A stretch of 64,000 nt of DNA from Xanthomarina sp. F1114. Its GTDB lineage: Bacteria; Bacteroidota; Bacteroidia; Flavobacteriales; Flavobacteriaceae. The translations under genes and the position numbers were made by a program. The stretch spans positions 62,001 through 126,000 of the forward strand of contig NZ_JAPMLL010000012.1 of the NCBI RefSeq assembly GCF_026410255.1, given 5' to 3'. The notes below the pieces were generated by a model. The model worked only from the letters and a program-made list of their open reading frames with translations. It did not search any database and was not told the origin of the DNA. Shown piece after piece: positions 46,921-54,134 of this stretch. Every line of letters starts with the position of its first letter. Positions within the stretch are counted from its first letter, which is position 1.

Positions 46921-46950
46921 GTTTGTAAATGTTTGTAGTCGTTTGTAAAC
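46921..46950. repeat. Three helically phased GTTTGTA repeats
   Basis: GTTTGTAAAT, GTTTGTAGTC and GTTTGTAAAC follow each other with an exact 10-base period, so GTTTGTA occurs three times on the same DNA face. They lie about 40-70 bases before the following gene and 135 bases from ssb, in a shared divergent promoter region. A cooperative regulator or bending site is plausible. Confidence 0.7.
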
Positions 46951-46988
46951 GATTTTTTATTCAACTTTAATTCATACCTTTAACAGTA

Positions 46989-47633
46989 ATGGCAAGACTT
47001 ATAAGTTATTTTTATCCCATTACTAAAAAAATTGAATCGGATATTAACGGAACCTTAGAAATTACCTGGTATAATGGAAAGAAGCATTTAAACACTAAAA
47101 ATGCTAACTATTCTTATGGCTCTTTACAACGGATTTTAAAGTTTGGATTAGAAAAAATAGAACTTTCAAACGTAAATTCTGTTTTACTCCTTGGTCTTGG
47201 GGGTGGTAGTGTTATACAAACACTCAGAAAAGATTTCAATTATAAAAAACATATAACCGCCATTGAAATTGACCCTACAATTATCAACATTGCTGAAGAC
47301 GAATTTCAACTTCAGAACAATCAACAATTAGAGATTATCTGTGCTGATGCGCTCCAATATATTGAAGAAAATAAATCTACTTTCAATCTGATAATTATCG
47401 ATTTATTTATAGACACACAGGTTCCTAAACAATTCCTTGAAATTCCTTTTTGGAAACATCTTTTACAACGGAAATCTCCAAATGGTATCATTTTATTTAA
47501 TGCCTCTTTAGAAAAGTCTTTAAGCCATAAATTAGAGTCTATTATTAGTTATTTAAAATCTCATATTTATATGGTAGAAGTGCACGAAAAAGTAAATAAT
47601 ACCAATACGCTAGTTATTGCAAAATCCCTATAG
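46989..47633 (+). CDS. Spermidine synthase-like methyltransferase-fold protein
   Basis: 214 residues. SAM-binding fold with VLLLGLGGGSVIQTLRKDF near 65-83, AIEIDPTIINIAEDEF near 90-105 and the IIIDLFID strand near 136-143. It matches the spermidine synthase-like family, but aminopropyl-transfer residues cannot be confirmed by eye, so polyamine synthesis is only a possibility. Divergent from ssb; three phased repeats precede it. Confidence 0.8.
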   Translation: MARLISYFYPITKKIESDINGTLEITWYNGKKHLNTKNANYSYGSLQRILKFGLEKIELSNVNSVLLLGLGGGSVIQTLRKDFNYKKHITAIEIDPTIINIAEDEFQLQNNQQLEIICADALQYIEENKSTFNLIIIDLFIDTQVPKQFLEIPFWKHLLQRKSPNGIILFNASLEKSLSHKLESIISYLKSHIYMVEVHEKVNNTNTLVIAKSL

Positions 47634-47688
47634 CCATTTGTATACGAATAATTTATATCTTTATAGTTAGGCCTTAATTCAAGAATTT

Positions 47689-48186
47689 ATGAAATCTATT
47701 TTAGCCAGCATTATTTTTATGCTCATTAGTCAACTTAGTTATAATCAAAATCAAACTTTAAAGTTCTTAGATGGTATGAATTCTCCAGATGCTAATTTAA
47801 AAGAAGCCTCCTGGATTCAAGGCTATTGGAAAGGAGAAGCTTTTGGTGGAATTACAGAGGAATTTTGGGGTCCACCTTTGGGAGACTCTATGATGTTTAG
47901 CTTTAAACTTGTGGTAGATAATAAAGTGGTTTTTTATGAAATAGGTGGTATAAGACAAATAGATAATACGCTTCTTCTTCAATTAAAACACTTTGGAAAT
48001 GATTTTAAAGGCTGGGAGGAAAAAGATGAAACAGTTGATTTTAAATTAGTTAAAATAGAAAAGGACCGGATTTATTTCGATCAATTTACTTTTGAAAAAA
48101 TTTCTGAAAATGAAATGAATCTTTATGTTGTTATTTCAGACAATGGTCAACAGGAAGAAGTAAAATTTAATTACAAACGTCAGTAA
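47689..48186 (+). CDS. DUF6265 family secreted protein
   Basis: 165 residues with a signal peptide (MKSILASIIFMLISQLSYNQ). The mature part WIQGYWKGEAFGGITEEFWGPPLGDSMMFSFK ... FEKISENEMNLYVV fits the DUF6265 beta-barrel family, of unknown function. The next gene starts one base after its stop. Confidence 0.78.
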   Translation: MKSILASIIFMLISQLSYNQNQTLKFLDGMNSPDANLKEASWIQGYWKGEAFGGITEEFWGPPLGDSMMFSFKLVVDNKVVFYEIGGIRQIDNTLLLQLKHFGNDFKGWEEKDETVDFKLVKIEKDRIYFDQFTFEKISENEMNLYVVISDNGQQEEVKFNYKRQ

Positions 48187-48187
48187 C

Positions 48188-48538
48188 ATGCAAAAGCAAT
48201 GCCCGGAATGTGGCGATAAAATAGTTGGAAGAATTGATAAGAAGTTCTGTAGTGATGCCTGTAGAAATTCTTATAACAATAGGGTGAATAAGGATTCTAA
48301 AAACCTGATTAGAAATACCAATAACCGATTAAGAAAAAACTACCGAATCTTAGAAGAGCTCAATCCAGAGCAAAAAACCAAAAGCTCTAGAGCCAAACTA
48401 ATAGAAAAAGGTTTCGATTTTAATTATTTTACTAGTATTTACACCACCAAAGCTGGTACTGTGTATTACTTTGTTTACGACCAAGGTTATTTACCACTAG
48501 AAGGCGATTATTATGCATTAGTAAAACGCGAGAGTTAA
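48188..48538 (+). CDS. Zinc-ribbon protein of unknown function
   Basis: 116 residues. Zinc-binding pattern C5, C8, C21, C25 (CPECGDKIVGRIDKKFCSDAC), then a basic helix and a C-terminal segment DFNYFTSIYTTKAGTVYYFVYDQGY that recurs in flavobacterial relatives as I recall. Cytoplasmic, perhaps nucleic-acid binding. Coupled to the DUF6265 gene by a one-base gap. Confidence 0.75.
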   Translation: MQKQCPECGDKIVGRIDKKFCSDACRNSYNNRVNKDSKNLIRNTNNRLRKNYRILEELNPEQKTKSSRAKLIEKGFDFNYFTSIYTTKAGTVYYFVYDQGYLPLEGDYYALVKRES

Positions 48539-48636
48539 TTAGAAATCATGATACACCAATAACCTATTGTTAATCTCTTAGTGACATCCGGTTTCTGTCA
48601 AATTTTTTGTAACTTTAGGAGAAATCAAAAAAAACA

Positions 48637-49029
48637 ATGACTTATTTCTTTTCCACAACTTTAGAACAAACAACTTTTGAAGAGGCTATAACTAAAACAA
48701 AAGCAGCATTAAAAGAAGAGGGATTTGGTGTATTGTCTGAAATAGACATAAAAAATACGCTCAAAACCAAATTAGATGTAGATATGGATTCCTATGTGAT
48801 TTTAGGAGCTTGTAGTCCAAAACATGCTTATGAAGCCATACGTTCTGAACCAAACATTGGTGTATTTTTACCCTGCAACGTCATTGTTAAACAAGTCAAA
48901 CCAAGAACGTTTGAAGTATCGGCTGTAGATCCCATTGCATCCATGGGAGCTGTTGAAAACAAAAACTTAAGTCAGGTAGCTAAAGATGTAGAGGAAAAGC
49001 TTAAGAATGCAATAGCTCGTTTAAAGTAG
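48637..49029 (+). CDS. DUF302 domain protein
   Basis: 130 residues: YFFSTTLEQTTFEEAITKTKAALKEEGFGVLSEIDI, then LKTKLDVDMDSYVILGACSPKHAYEAI and IGVFLPCNVIVKQ, the diagnostic DUF302 segments including the CSP and PCN cysteines. Function unknown; family members cluster with sulfur or redox genes. TAACTTTA at about 48610 is a weak promoter box. Confidence 0.88.
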   Translation: MTYFFSTTLEQTTFEEAITKTKAALKEEGFGVLSEIDIKNTLKTKLDVDMDSYVILGACSPKHAYEAIRSEPNIGVFLPCNVIVKQVKPRTFEVSAVDPIASMGAVENKNLSQVAKDVEEKLKNAIARLK

Positions 49030-49262
49030 AAATACACTGTTAATTACACCCCAATTTTTTCAATAAAACTGCTTACTTTAAAAGATCTCTGCAGCATTTA
49101 AAATAAGCATTAGGAATATCTTCTAATAAAACAGTTACAAACTGTATTTATAGATTAGTACCTTCTATTTTCAATCCAAATTCATCTTAAATAAAATGAT
49201 TTAAAGATTGCAGATAGAAGTATTCCCAATACATTCGCCGCAACTTAAAAAACAATACAATC

Positions 49263-50648
49263 ATGATTAAAATTTACTCAACATTACTGTTATTTCTAAC
49301 AGTAACTCTAACAATTAACTCACAAACATTCCCTACCACTTCGTGGTCTGATAATACAGACGTAAGTTGGTATAATGAAAGTGAAGACACATTTACCATT
49401 TCGACAGCCGAGGCTTTTGCTGGCCTTTCAGAATTGGTAGCAGCAGGAAATACTTTTGCTGATAAAGACATAACTATTGGTGCTGATATCGATTTAGATG
49501 CACATTTATGGTTGCCTATTGGACCAGATAATGACTTTTTATTTTCCGGAAATGTAGATGGTGGTAATTACACTATTAGTAATCTATGGATAAATTCGCC
49601 AAATGGGGATTGGATTGGATTATTTGGTCAGACTAGTGGGGCATCTTTTTCTAATATTAACCTAGACACTGCTAACATTCTCGCTTTAGATACTTCTGGA
49701 GTGTTAGTTGCCAATTTAGCAACTAATAGTTCAATGCAAGATTGCCATGTAACCAACGCTTCTATCACTGCTACTAGCTATAATATTGGTGGCCTAACAG
49801 GAGGTGTTCTAACAAATTCTACTATAACCCGTTGCTCTTTTAGTGGAGACGTTGTAGGTTACAACCAAGTAGGAGGTATTGCTGGTACTGGATGGAATGA
49901 AAGCTCTATTACCGAAAGCTATTCTGAAGGAACCGTATCTGGAGGCTTTTTAGTTGGTGGTATTGTAGGTTATTGTACATTTTCTTTTGGACCTCCAACC
50001 CAAAACGTAATTGACAATTCTTATTCAAGATCTACTGTTTCTGCTACTACAGGCCGAGCTGGTGGTATTTATGGAGGTGCAGATTCTAACCTAGTTTTAT
50101 TAAATTCTTATTCTACTGGATCTGTAACTGCTCCAGAATTTGCCGGAGGAACTATTGGGTATTATGGAAATGCAAATGATATCCAAAACACCTATTTTGA
50201 TATGGAAACCTCTGGACAAACAGAAGCTGTTGGTGGTTTTGGTGGAGAGCCAGTAACTGTCGATGCAGAAGGAAGAACAACTGCTAATATGAAAAATACA
50301 GAATTCTTAGGTTTATTAAACGCAGGATCTGCAGGAACTCCTTGGTCTCTTGATTCAACTTTAAATGATGGCTACCCTGTTTTAACCAGTTCTTTATCTA
50401 TAGCAGACAACAACTTTGTAAACGCAACAGCTACAGTATATCCTACTGTTTTTACAGATAAGATTACAGTAAGCTCAACAGCTAATTTAGAGGCTTTTAA
50501 AATGTACAACATTTTAGGAACTTTAGTTCTTGAAGGAGATTTAAAAGCAACAAACACTATCCATGCAGGCAATATTTCAGCCGGTATTTATATTGTGAAA
50601 ATTACCACTGAATACAGTACTATTACTAAAAAACTTATTAAAAAGTAA
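49263..50648 (+). CDS. GLUG-repeat secreted protein with T9SS sorting domain
   Basis: 461 residues with a signal peptide (MIKIYSTLLLFLTVTLTINSQ). Repeated GLUG-type units span about 150-310 (IGGLTGGVLTNSTITRCSFSG, VGGIAGTGWNES, VGGIVGYC, AGGIYGGADS), forming a right-handed beta helix as in adhesins, and a T9SS tail ends the chain (VYPTVFTDKITV ... FKMYNILGTLV ... AGIYIVKI). Likely cell-surface or secreted adhesion protein. Terminator follows at 50665. Confidence 0.88.
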   Translation: MIKIYSTLLLFLTVTLTINSQTFPTTSWSDNTDVSWYNESEDTFTISTAEAFAGLSELVAAGNTFADKDITIGADIDLDAHLWLPIGPDNDFLFSGNVDGGNYTISNLWINSPNGDWIGLFGQTSGASFSNINLDTANILALDTSGVLVANLATNSSMQDCHVTNASITATSYNIGGLTGGVLTNSTITRCSFSGDVVGYNQVGGIAGTGWNESSITESYSEGTVSGGFLVGGIVGYCTFSFGPPTQNVIDNSYSRSTVSATTGRAGGIYGGADSNLVLLNSYSTGSVTAPEFAGGTIGYYGNANDIQNTYFDMETSGQTEAVGGFGGEPVTVDAEGRTTANMKNTEFLGLLNAGSAGTPWSLDSTLNDGYPVLTSSLSIADNNFVNATATVYPTVFTDKITVSSTANLEAFKMYNILGTLVLEGDLKATNTIHAGNISAGIYIVKITTEYSTITKKLIKK

Positions 50649-50664
50649 GTTTTTAAAAACAATT

Positions 50665-50700
50665 AAAAAAGCCATTATACATAAGTATGATGGCTTTTTT
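50665..50700. terminator. Terminator after the GLUG protein
   Basis: AAAAAAGCCAT pairs with ATGGCTTTTTT around ATACTTATGTAT-type inner complementarity. Symmetric A/T flanks. Confidence 0.88.
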
Positions 50701-50853
50701 GCTTTGTATGTGCTTCTATTTAAAAATAATCTTCAAAACAAAATAATGCTTATCCCAATTCAACCTAACAAATTAATTTACAACCCTCGTATGTTTTATT
50801 GGTTTTTTTCTAAGTATATGACTAATATCATATTTTAATAAAAATCACCCATA

Positions 50854-50861
50854 TATTTTTG
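50854..50861 (+). promoter_or_regulatory. -7 box of the candidate small RNA
   Basis: TATTTTTG, exact TAnnTTTG match, in non-coding sequence about 12 bases before a structured, terminator-ended stretch. No TTTG -33 partner is seen. Confidence 0.4.
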
Positions 50862-50867
50862 CATAGA

Positions 50868-50969
50868 AGATTAAAAGGTCTTTTTACTATAAATTGGAGA
50901 TGAAGTTACATTTGCTCATACCTGACAATTATCCCCACTTCAACTTCTTTAACAAAAAGGCCTTTTTTT
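50868..50969 (+). ncRNA. Candidate structured small RNA or leader element
   Basis: A 13-bp stem joins AAAAGGTCTTTTT (50873-50885) to AAAAAGGCCTTTT (50954-50966) with one G-U pair and ends in a T7 run; an inner stem pairs GAAGTT (50902-50907) with AACTTC (50942-50947). Together with the -7 box at 50854 this looks like a roughly 100-base independent transcript. No known RNA family was recognised. It could instead be a terminated leader for the hemerythrin gene 150 bases downstream. Confidence 0.4.
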
Positions 50970-51116
50970 AAATCTTTCAATTCAAATAGGCTTATAATAT
51001 GTTTCCGATGTATAATCTATCACAACATAAAAGTTGCCAAAAGCCATTCAAAGCTTACGGCATGCCTAAAGAGAACCTCTAGACTTTGTAAAATTACTTA
51101 AAAAGCATATTAAAAA

Positions 51117-52091
51117 ATGAACTCCTATTTACCAGAGATTGAAAAGTTGGAACAAGGACATCCATTACAGATATATTATCAAGAAAGTGTTTTGATTGAA
51201 AATTTAATTTCAGAATTATACGATGTGAAAGTCTCCGAAGATTTTCAGAAGTATTTTAATATTTTTAATCAGTTAACTACGATTGAGAAACGCTTTAAAC
51301 GAAAAGAAAATCAACTTTTCCCTTATTTAGAGAAACATCATTGGAATGGACCTAGTCAAGGTATGTGGTCATTTCATGATGTTCTAAGAGAGCAAATCCG
51401 ATTATTAAACACACACAATGAGACGAGGAATTTAGAAAAAATTACTGAGAATCTTCCTTATTTACTAGAAGGCATTAAGCGACTCATGCTAATTGAAGAT
51501 CAGAAATTATTTCCCAACGCCATGCGTTTACTAACCAAAGAAGATTGGGAAGAATTTTATCAAGGTGACGAGGAAATTGGATGGATGCTCAAGGAAAAGC
51601 CAGCTCCTTTTCCTGCTAAAGAACCAGAGTATATTCATCCAAGTAAAGATCTTACAGAACGTACCCAAAGCTTTTCTTTAGAAAACACGTCTCATTATGA
51701 TGAAGGTTATATGACTCCTGAACAGGTGAATCTACTATTGAAATTTTTACCCGTAGATATTACTTATGTAGACGAAAACGATAAGGTTATTTTTTACAAC
51801 CGAGGTGAAGATCGTGTATTTGCTAGAAGTAAGGGAATTATTGGTCGGGAAGTACGTTTTTGTCATCCCCCTAAAAGTGTGGATATGGTTTTAAGAATTT
51901 TAGAAGAATTTAAAGCTGGCAATAAACATACCGCTGAATTTTGGTTCAATTTTAAAGGACAAATCATTTATATCAGATATTTTGCTATCAGAGACCAAAA
52001 CAAAGTTTATAAAGGCGTTATTGAAATGTCGCAAGACATTACAGAAATTCAAAAATTAGAAGGACAAAAAAGACTTTTAGATTGGGATTAA
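51117..52091 (+). CDS. Hemerythrin-like and PAS domain protein (DUF438-related)
   Basis: 324 residues. The N-terminal four-helix part has hemerythrin-type ligands: H15 in HPLQIYY, E64 and H74 in ENQLFPYLEKHH, H87 in WSFHDVLREQI, and a later EDQKLFPNAM segment. A PAS domain occupies about 200-320 (VDITYVDENDKVIFYNRGEDRVFARSKGIIGREVRFCHPP). No output domain follows. Diiron plus PAS suggests oxygen or nitric-oxide sensing in the cytoplasm. Located next to a COX4-like gene and an Rrf2 regulator. Confidence 0.85.
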   Translation: MNSYLPEIEKLEQGHPLQIYYQESVLIENLISELYDVKVSEDFQKYFNIFNQLTTIEKRFKRKENQLFPYLEKHHWNGPSQGMWSFHDVLREQIRLLNTHNETRNLEKITENLPYLLEGIKRLMLIEDQKLFPNAMRLLTKEDWEEFYQGDEEIGWMLKEKPAPFPAKEPEYIHPSKDLTERTQSFSLENTSHYDEGYMTPEQVNLLLKFLPVDITYVDENDKVIFYNRGEDRVFARSKGIIGREVRFCHPPKSVDMVLRILEEFKAGNKHTAEFWFNFKGQIIYIRYFAIRDQNKVYKGVIEMSQDITEIQKLEGQKRLLDWD

Positions 52092-52275
52092 ATTTTAGAA
52101 TATAAATCAAGTTACGATAGAATCCTCTCTTTACTATCCATATAGCGGTATTTTAATTTGGACAATTATTTATTGAGAACTGATACCTTTTAGGGCTGTT
52201 TTGGTTGCTATGGTTTGGTATAGCACAGACGAACCTCAGCTGTTTCACGAATCCAAGCAACAGTTTTAATAAACC

Positions 52276-52392
52276 ATGGTTAAAAAACCAGAAAACCTCA
52301 TTATAGAAGATGTAGAGGATAGAACTACTTTTTGGCATATGTTCAACCTTGTTTGGCTCTTATTATTTCTTGTAAATTATCTAATTTTTTAA
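52276..52392 (+). CDS. 38-residue single-span membrane peptide
   Basis: ATG to TAA: a polar start (MVKKPENLIIEDVEDRTTFW) and one hydrophobic helix (MFNLVWLLLFLVNYLIF). The COX4-like gene begins 2 bases after its stop, so the two are probably translated together. It may be a tiny oxidase-associated subunit. I do not know the family; evidence is coding layout and coupling. Confidence 0.5.
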   Translation: MVKKPENLIIEDVEDRTTFWHMFNLVWLLLFLVNYLIF

Positions 52393-52394
52393 AA

Positions 52395-52631
52395 ATGAAG
52401 AAACTACCTTTCTTAATCGTCTTAATTATATTGGTAATTCTGACTGTGTTATCTCTACTTGTTTCCAATTCAGGTATTGTAAACGGGCCTCAATATATCA
52501 TGCTACTTTCGGCCTTAAAGTTTTTAGCAATCGCTTTTTATTTTATGGAATTACGCCATGCTACCACTTTTTGGAAAGTACTTTTAATTGGCTGTTTAAC
52601 TATTTTTATTGGTTTGACCTTAATTATTTAA
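52395..52631 (+). CDS. Cytochrome c oxidase subunit IV-like membrane protein
   Basis: 78 residues with three hydrophobic helices (about 5-24, 32-50 and 58-77). The ALKFLAIAFYFMELRHATTFWK segment is the COX4_pro signature. The ATG at 52395 is preferred to 52332 because it directly follows the 38-residue ORF and removes a non-conserved leader. No catalytic oxidase or NO reductase subunits are in this window, so its partner must be elsewhere. It converges on the Rrf2 gene: the stop codons overlap by 4 bases. Confidence 0.8.
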   Translation: MKKLPFLIVLIILVILTVLSLLVSNSGIVNGPQYIMLLSALKFLAIAFYFMELRHATTFWKVLLIGCLTIFIGLTLII

Positions 52632-53092
52632 TCTGAAGCAGCTCCAAGAACATCAAACTTTTTTAAAGAAATATAACGTCCTTTCTCTTTTATTTCCTCA
52701 ACAAACTGGGCGACAGTTTTATCTTTAAAATCTTTAAAAATCTTATTTTTGAAAGCAGAAACAGTAAAATGAACAGGGCAAGGATTATCATCACCACATT
52801 TAGAAAGTCCTAAAAAGCATTGACTAAATTTATCTGTACCGTCTATTACTAATATAATATCCCAAACGGTTTTCTCTTTGTTTTCATCGCTTAAATAAAA
52901 ACCACCATAAGGTCCTTTAGTAGAAGTTACCAGATGACTTTTATTTAACTGCTGAAGTAATTTAGCTAAGAAAGGCTGAGGCACTTCTAATTCTTCAGAG
53001 ATAGTTTTTACGCCAACCTTATGTTTTTCATCCGAGCACATTCCTAAATAAAGAATGGACCGAATGGCGTATTGACAGGCATTTGATAACAT
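52628..53092 (-). CDS. Rrf2 family transcriptional regulator, probably Fe-S dependent
   Basis: 154 residues: winged-helix N-terminus (LSNACQYAIRSILYLG, VPQPFLAKLLQQLNKSHLVTSTKGPYGGFYLS) and three Cys at about 92, 99 and 105 (CFLGLSKCGDDNPC), placed as in NsrR/IscR and suited to an Fe-S cluster. It may sense nitric oxide or oxidant stress. The ATG at 53092 is used: the TTG at 53107 of the longest frame is inside the -7 box TATCTTTG. Confidence 0.87.
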   Translation of the reverse strand: MLSNACQYAIRSILYLGMCSDEKHKVGVKTISEELEVPQPFLAKLLQQLNKSHLVTSTKGPYGGFYLSDENKEKTVWDIILVIDGTDKFSQCFLGLSKCGDDNPCPVHFTVSAFKNKIFKDFKDKTVAQFVEEIKEKGRYISLKKFDVLGAASD

Positions 53093-53104
53093 AATAATTT
53101 TTTT

Positions 53105-53112
53105 CAAAGATA
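53105..53112 (-). promoter_or_regulatory. -7 box of the Rrf2 gene
   Basis: Minus-strand TATCTTTG, exact TAnnTTTG match, 12 bases ahead of the ATG at 53092; it excludes the longer TTG start. Confidence 0.55.
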
Positions 53113-53555
53113 TAAAAAGATATTTTTATCCTAAATTAATTAACAAGACCTTAGTTTATAATTATTATTATAATTTATAAAAACTGTTCGCAATAAATTC
53201 GCTTCGTACTAAATCTGTAATTATATAATCACCTTTAATCTTAAAGAGGAGATTCTAAGGTGTAAAAAGAAAGAAACACTGTTGTTTTAGCACAATATCT
53301 TCAATATACTAAAAATTTAATTTCGAAAACTACCAGTAGTTTTGAGTTTATTTACAAACTAAAAATGGCACAAGTTTTATACTTGTTTACAATAAAGTAA
53401 TTGCATCGACTATTTGGATTCATAAAGTCTTTTGGCAGCGTATTAAAAAGATGATATAGTAACTTAGTAAGTATAGTTAGGTTTCGATTAAACCTTTAAT
53501 ATTTGGTTGTCTTTAAAGGACAAAAAGGCTTTTTTAACACGAAAAAGTACAAATA
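53113..53555. other. 443-base intergenic region
   Basis: AT-rich stretch between the Rrf2 and CBS genes, both on the minus strand. I found no open frame with protein-like features and no clear terminator; a short AAGGCTTTTTTAACA run near 53526 might serve as the 3' end region of a transcript. It should also contain upstream control sites for Rrf2. Confidence 0.35.
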
Positions 53556-54023
53556 CTATTTCCAATCGTGACCTTTAAGATCTAAGGCTGCTTTTAAAAT
53601 ATCCTTCTGACTAATCTGTCCAATTAATTTACCATTTTCAACAATTGGGAAACGCCTCCTTTTAGAATCTAAAAATTTATTAGCAGCATCTAGTACATTC
53701 ATATTACCATCTATGGTTTCCACGTTTTTTATCATACGCTTTTCTACAATATCAATTTCCACAGGCATGTTGTAATATCTGCTTTCACTTATTTGTTTTA
53801 AACAGTCTCCTTCAGAAATCATACCCACTAATTCGTAGTTATCATTAACCACAGGACCTCCAGATATTTTATATTTAATTAAAGAATCTATTACGTCTTC
53901 CACGGATTGCTCCGGTTTAAAAGTAATAAGGTCTTTAGTCATAATATCGCTTACCTTAAAAGGAAACTCTTTAGATGACTCCTGTTGTTGCTTTCTAGCT
54001 CCTTGAAAACTCTTTATTGCCAT
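53556..54023 (-). CDS. CBS domain pair protein
   Basis: 155 residues. Two CBS motifs, about 22-75 (VSDIMTKDLITFKPEQSVEDVI ... GGPVVNDNYELVGMISEGD) and 97-150 (MIKNVETIDGNMNVLDAA ... RRFPIVENGKLIGQISQKDIL), with no other domain. Such stand-alone pairs bind adenine nucleotides; the partner is unknown. The ATG at 54023 (MAIKSFQGARK) is preferred over 54059 because relatives begin with this IKSF-GARK segment. Confidence 0.85.
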   Translation of the reverse strand: MAIKSFQGARKQQQESSKEFPFKVSDIMTKDLITFKPEQSVEDVIDSLIKYKISGGPVVNDNYELVGMISEGDCLKQISESRYYNMPVEIDIVEKRMIKNVETIDGNMNVLDAANKFLDSKRRRFPIVENGKLIGQISQKDILKAALDLKGHDWK

Positions 54024-54134
54024 GGTTTTTAATTTAGAATGAAACTTAAATATACTCATTTTTAGCGAGTTATCCTAAAAGAATTAAGTGATATAATTTT
54101 TCTATTTTTATAAAACTAACTAAAGGTAAAAATC

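Noticed and set aside
49800-50170. Repeated GGT-rich DNA in the GLUG gene considered as a DNA repeat array
   Set aside because: The similarity is at protein level (GLUG units of varied spacing), not regular DNA repeats, so no CRISPR or tandem array is called.
52153-52338. Minus-strand open frame of 61 codons
   Set aside because: Antisense to the 38-residue membrane ORF and a degenerate stretch, with no recognisable domain or leader.
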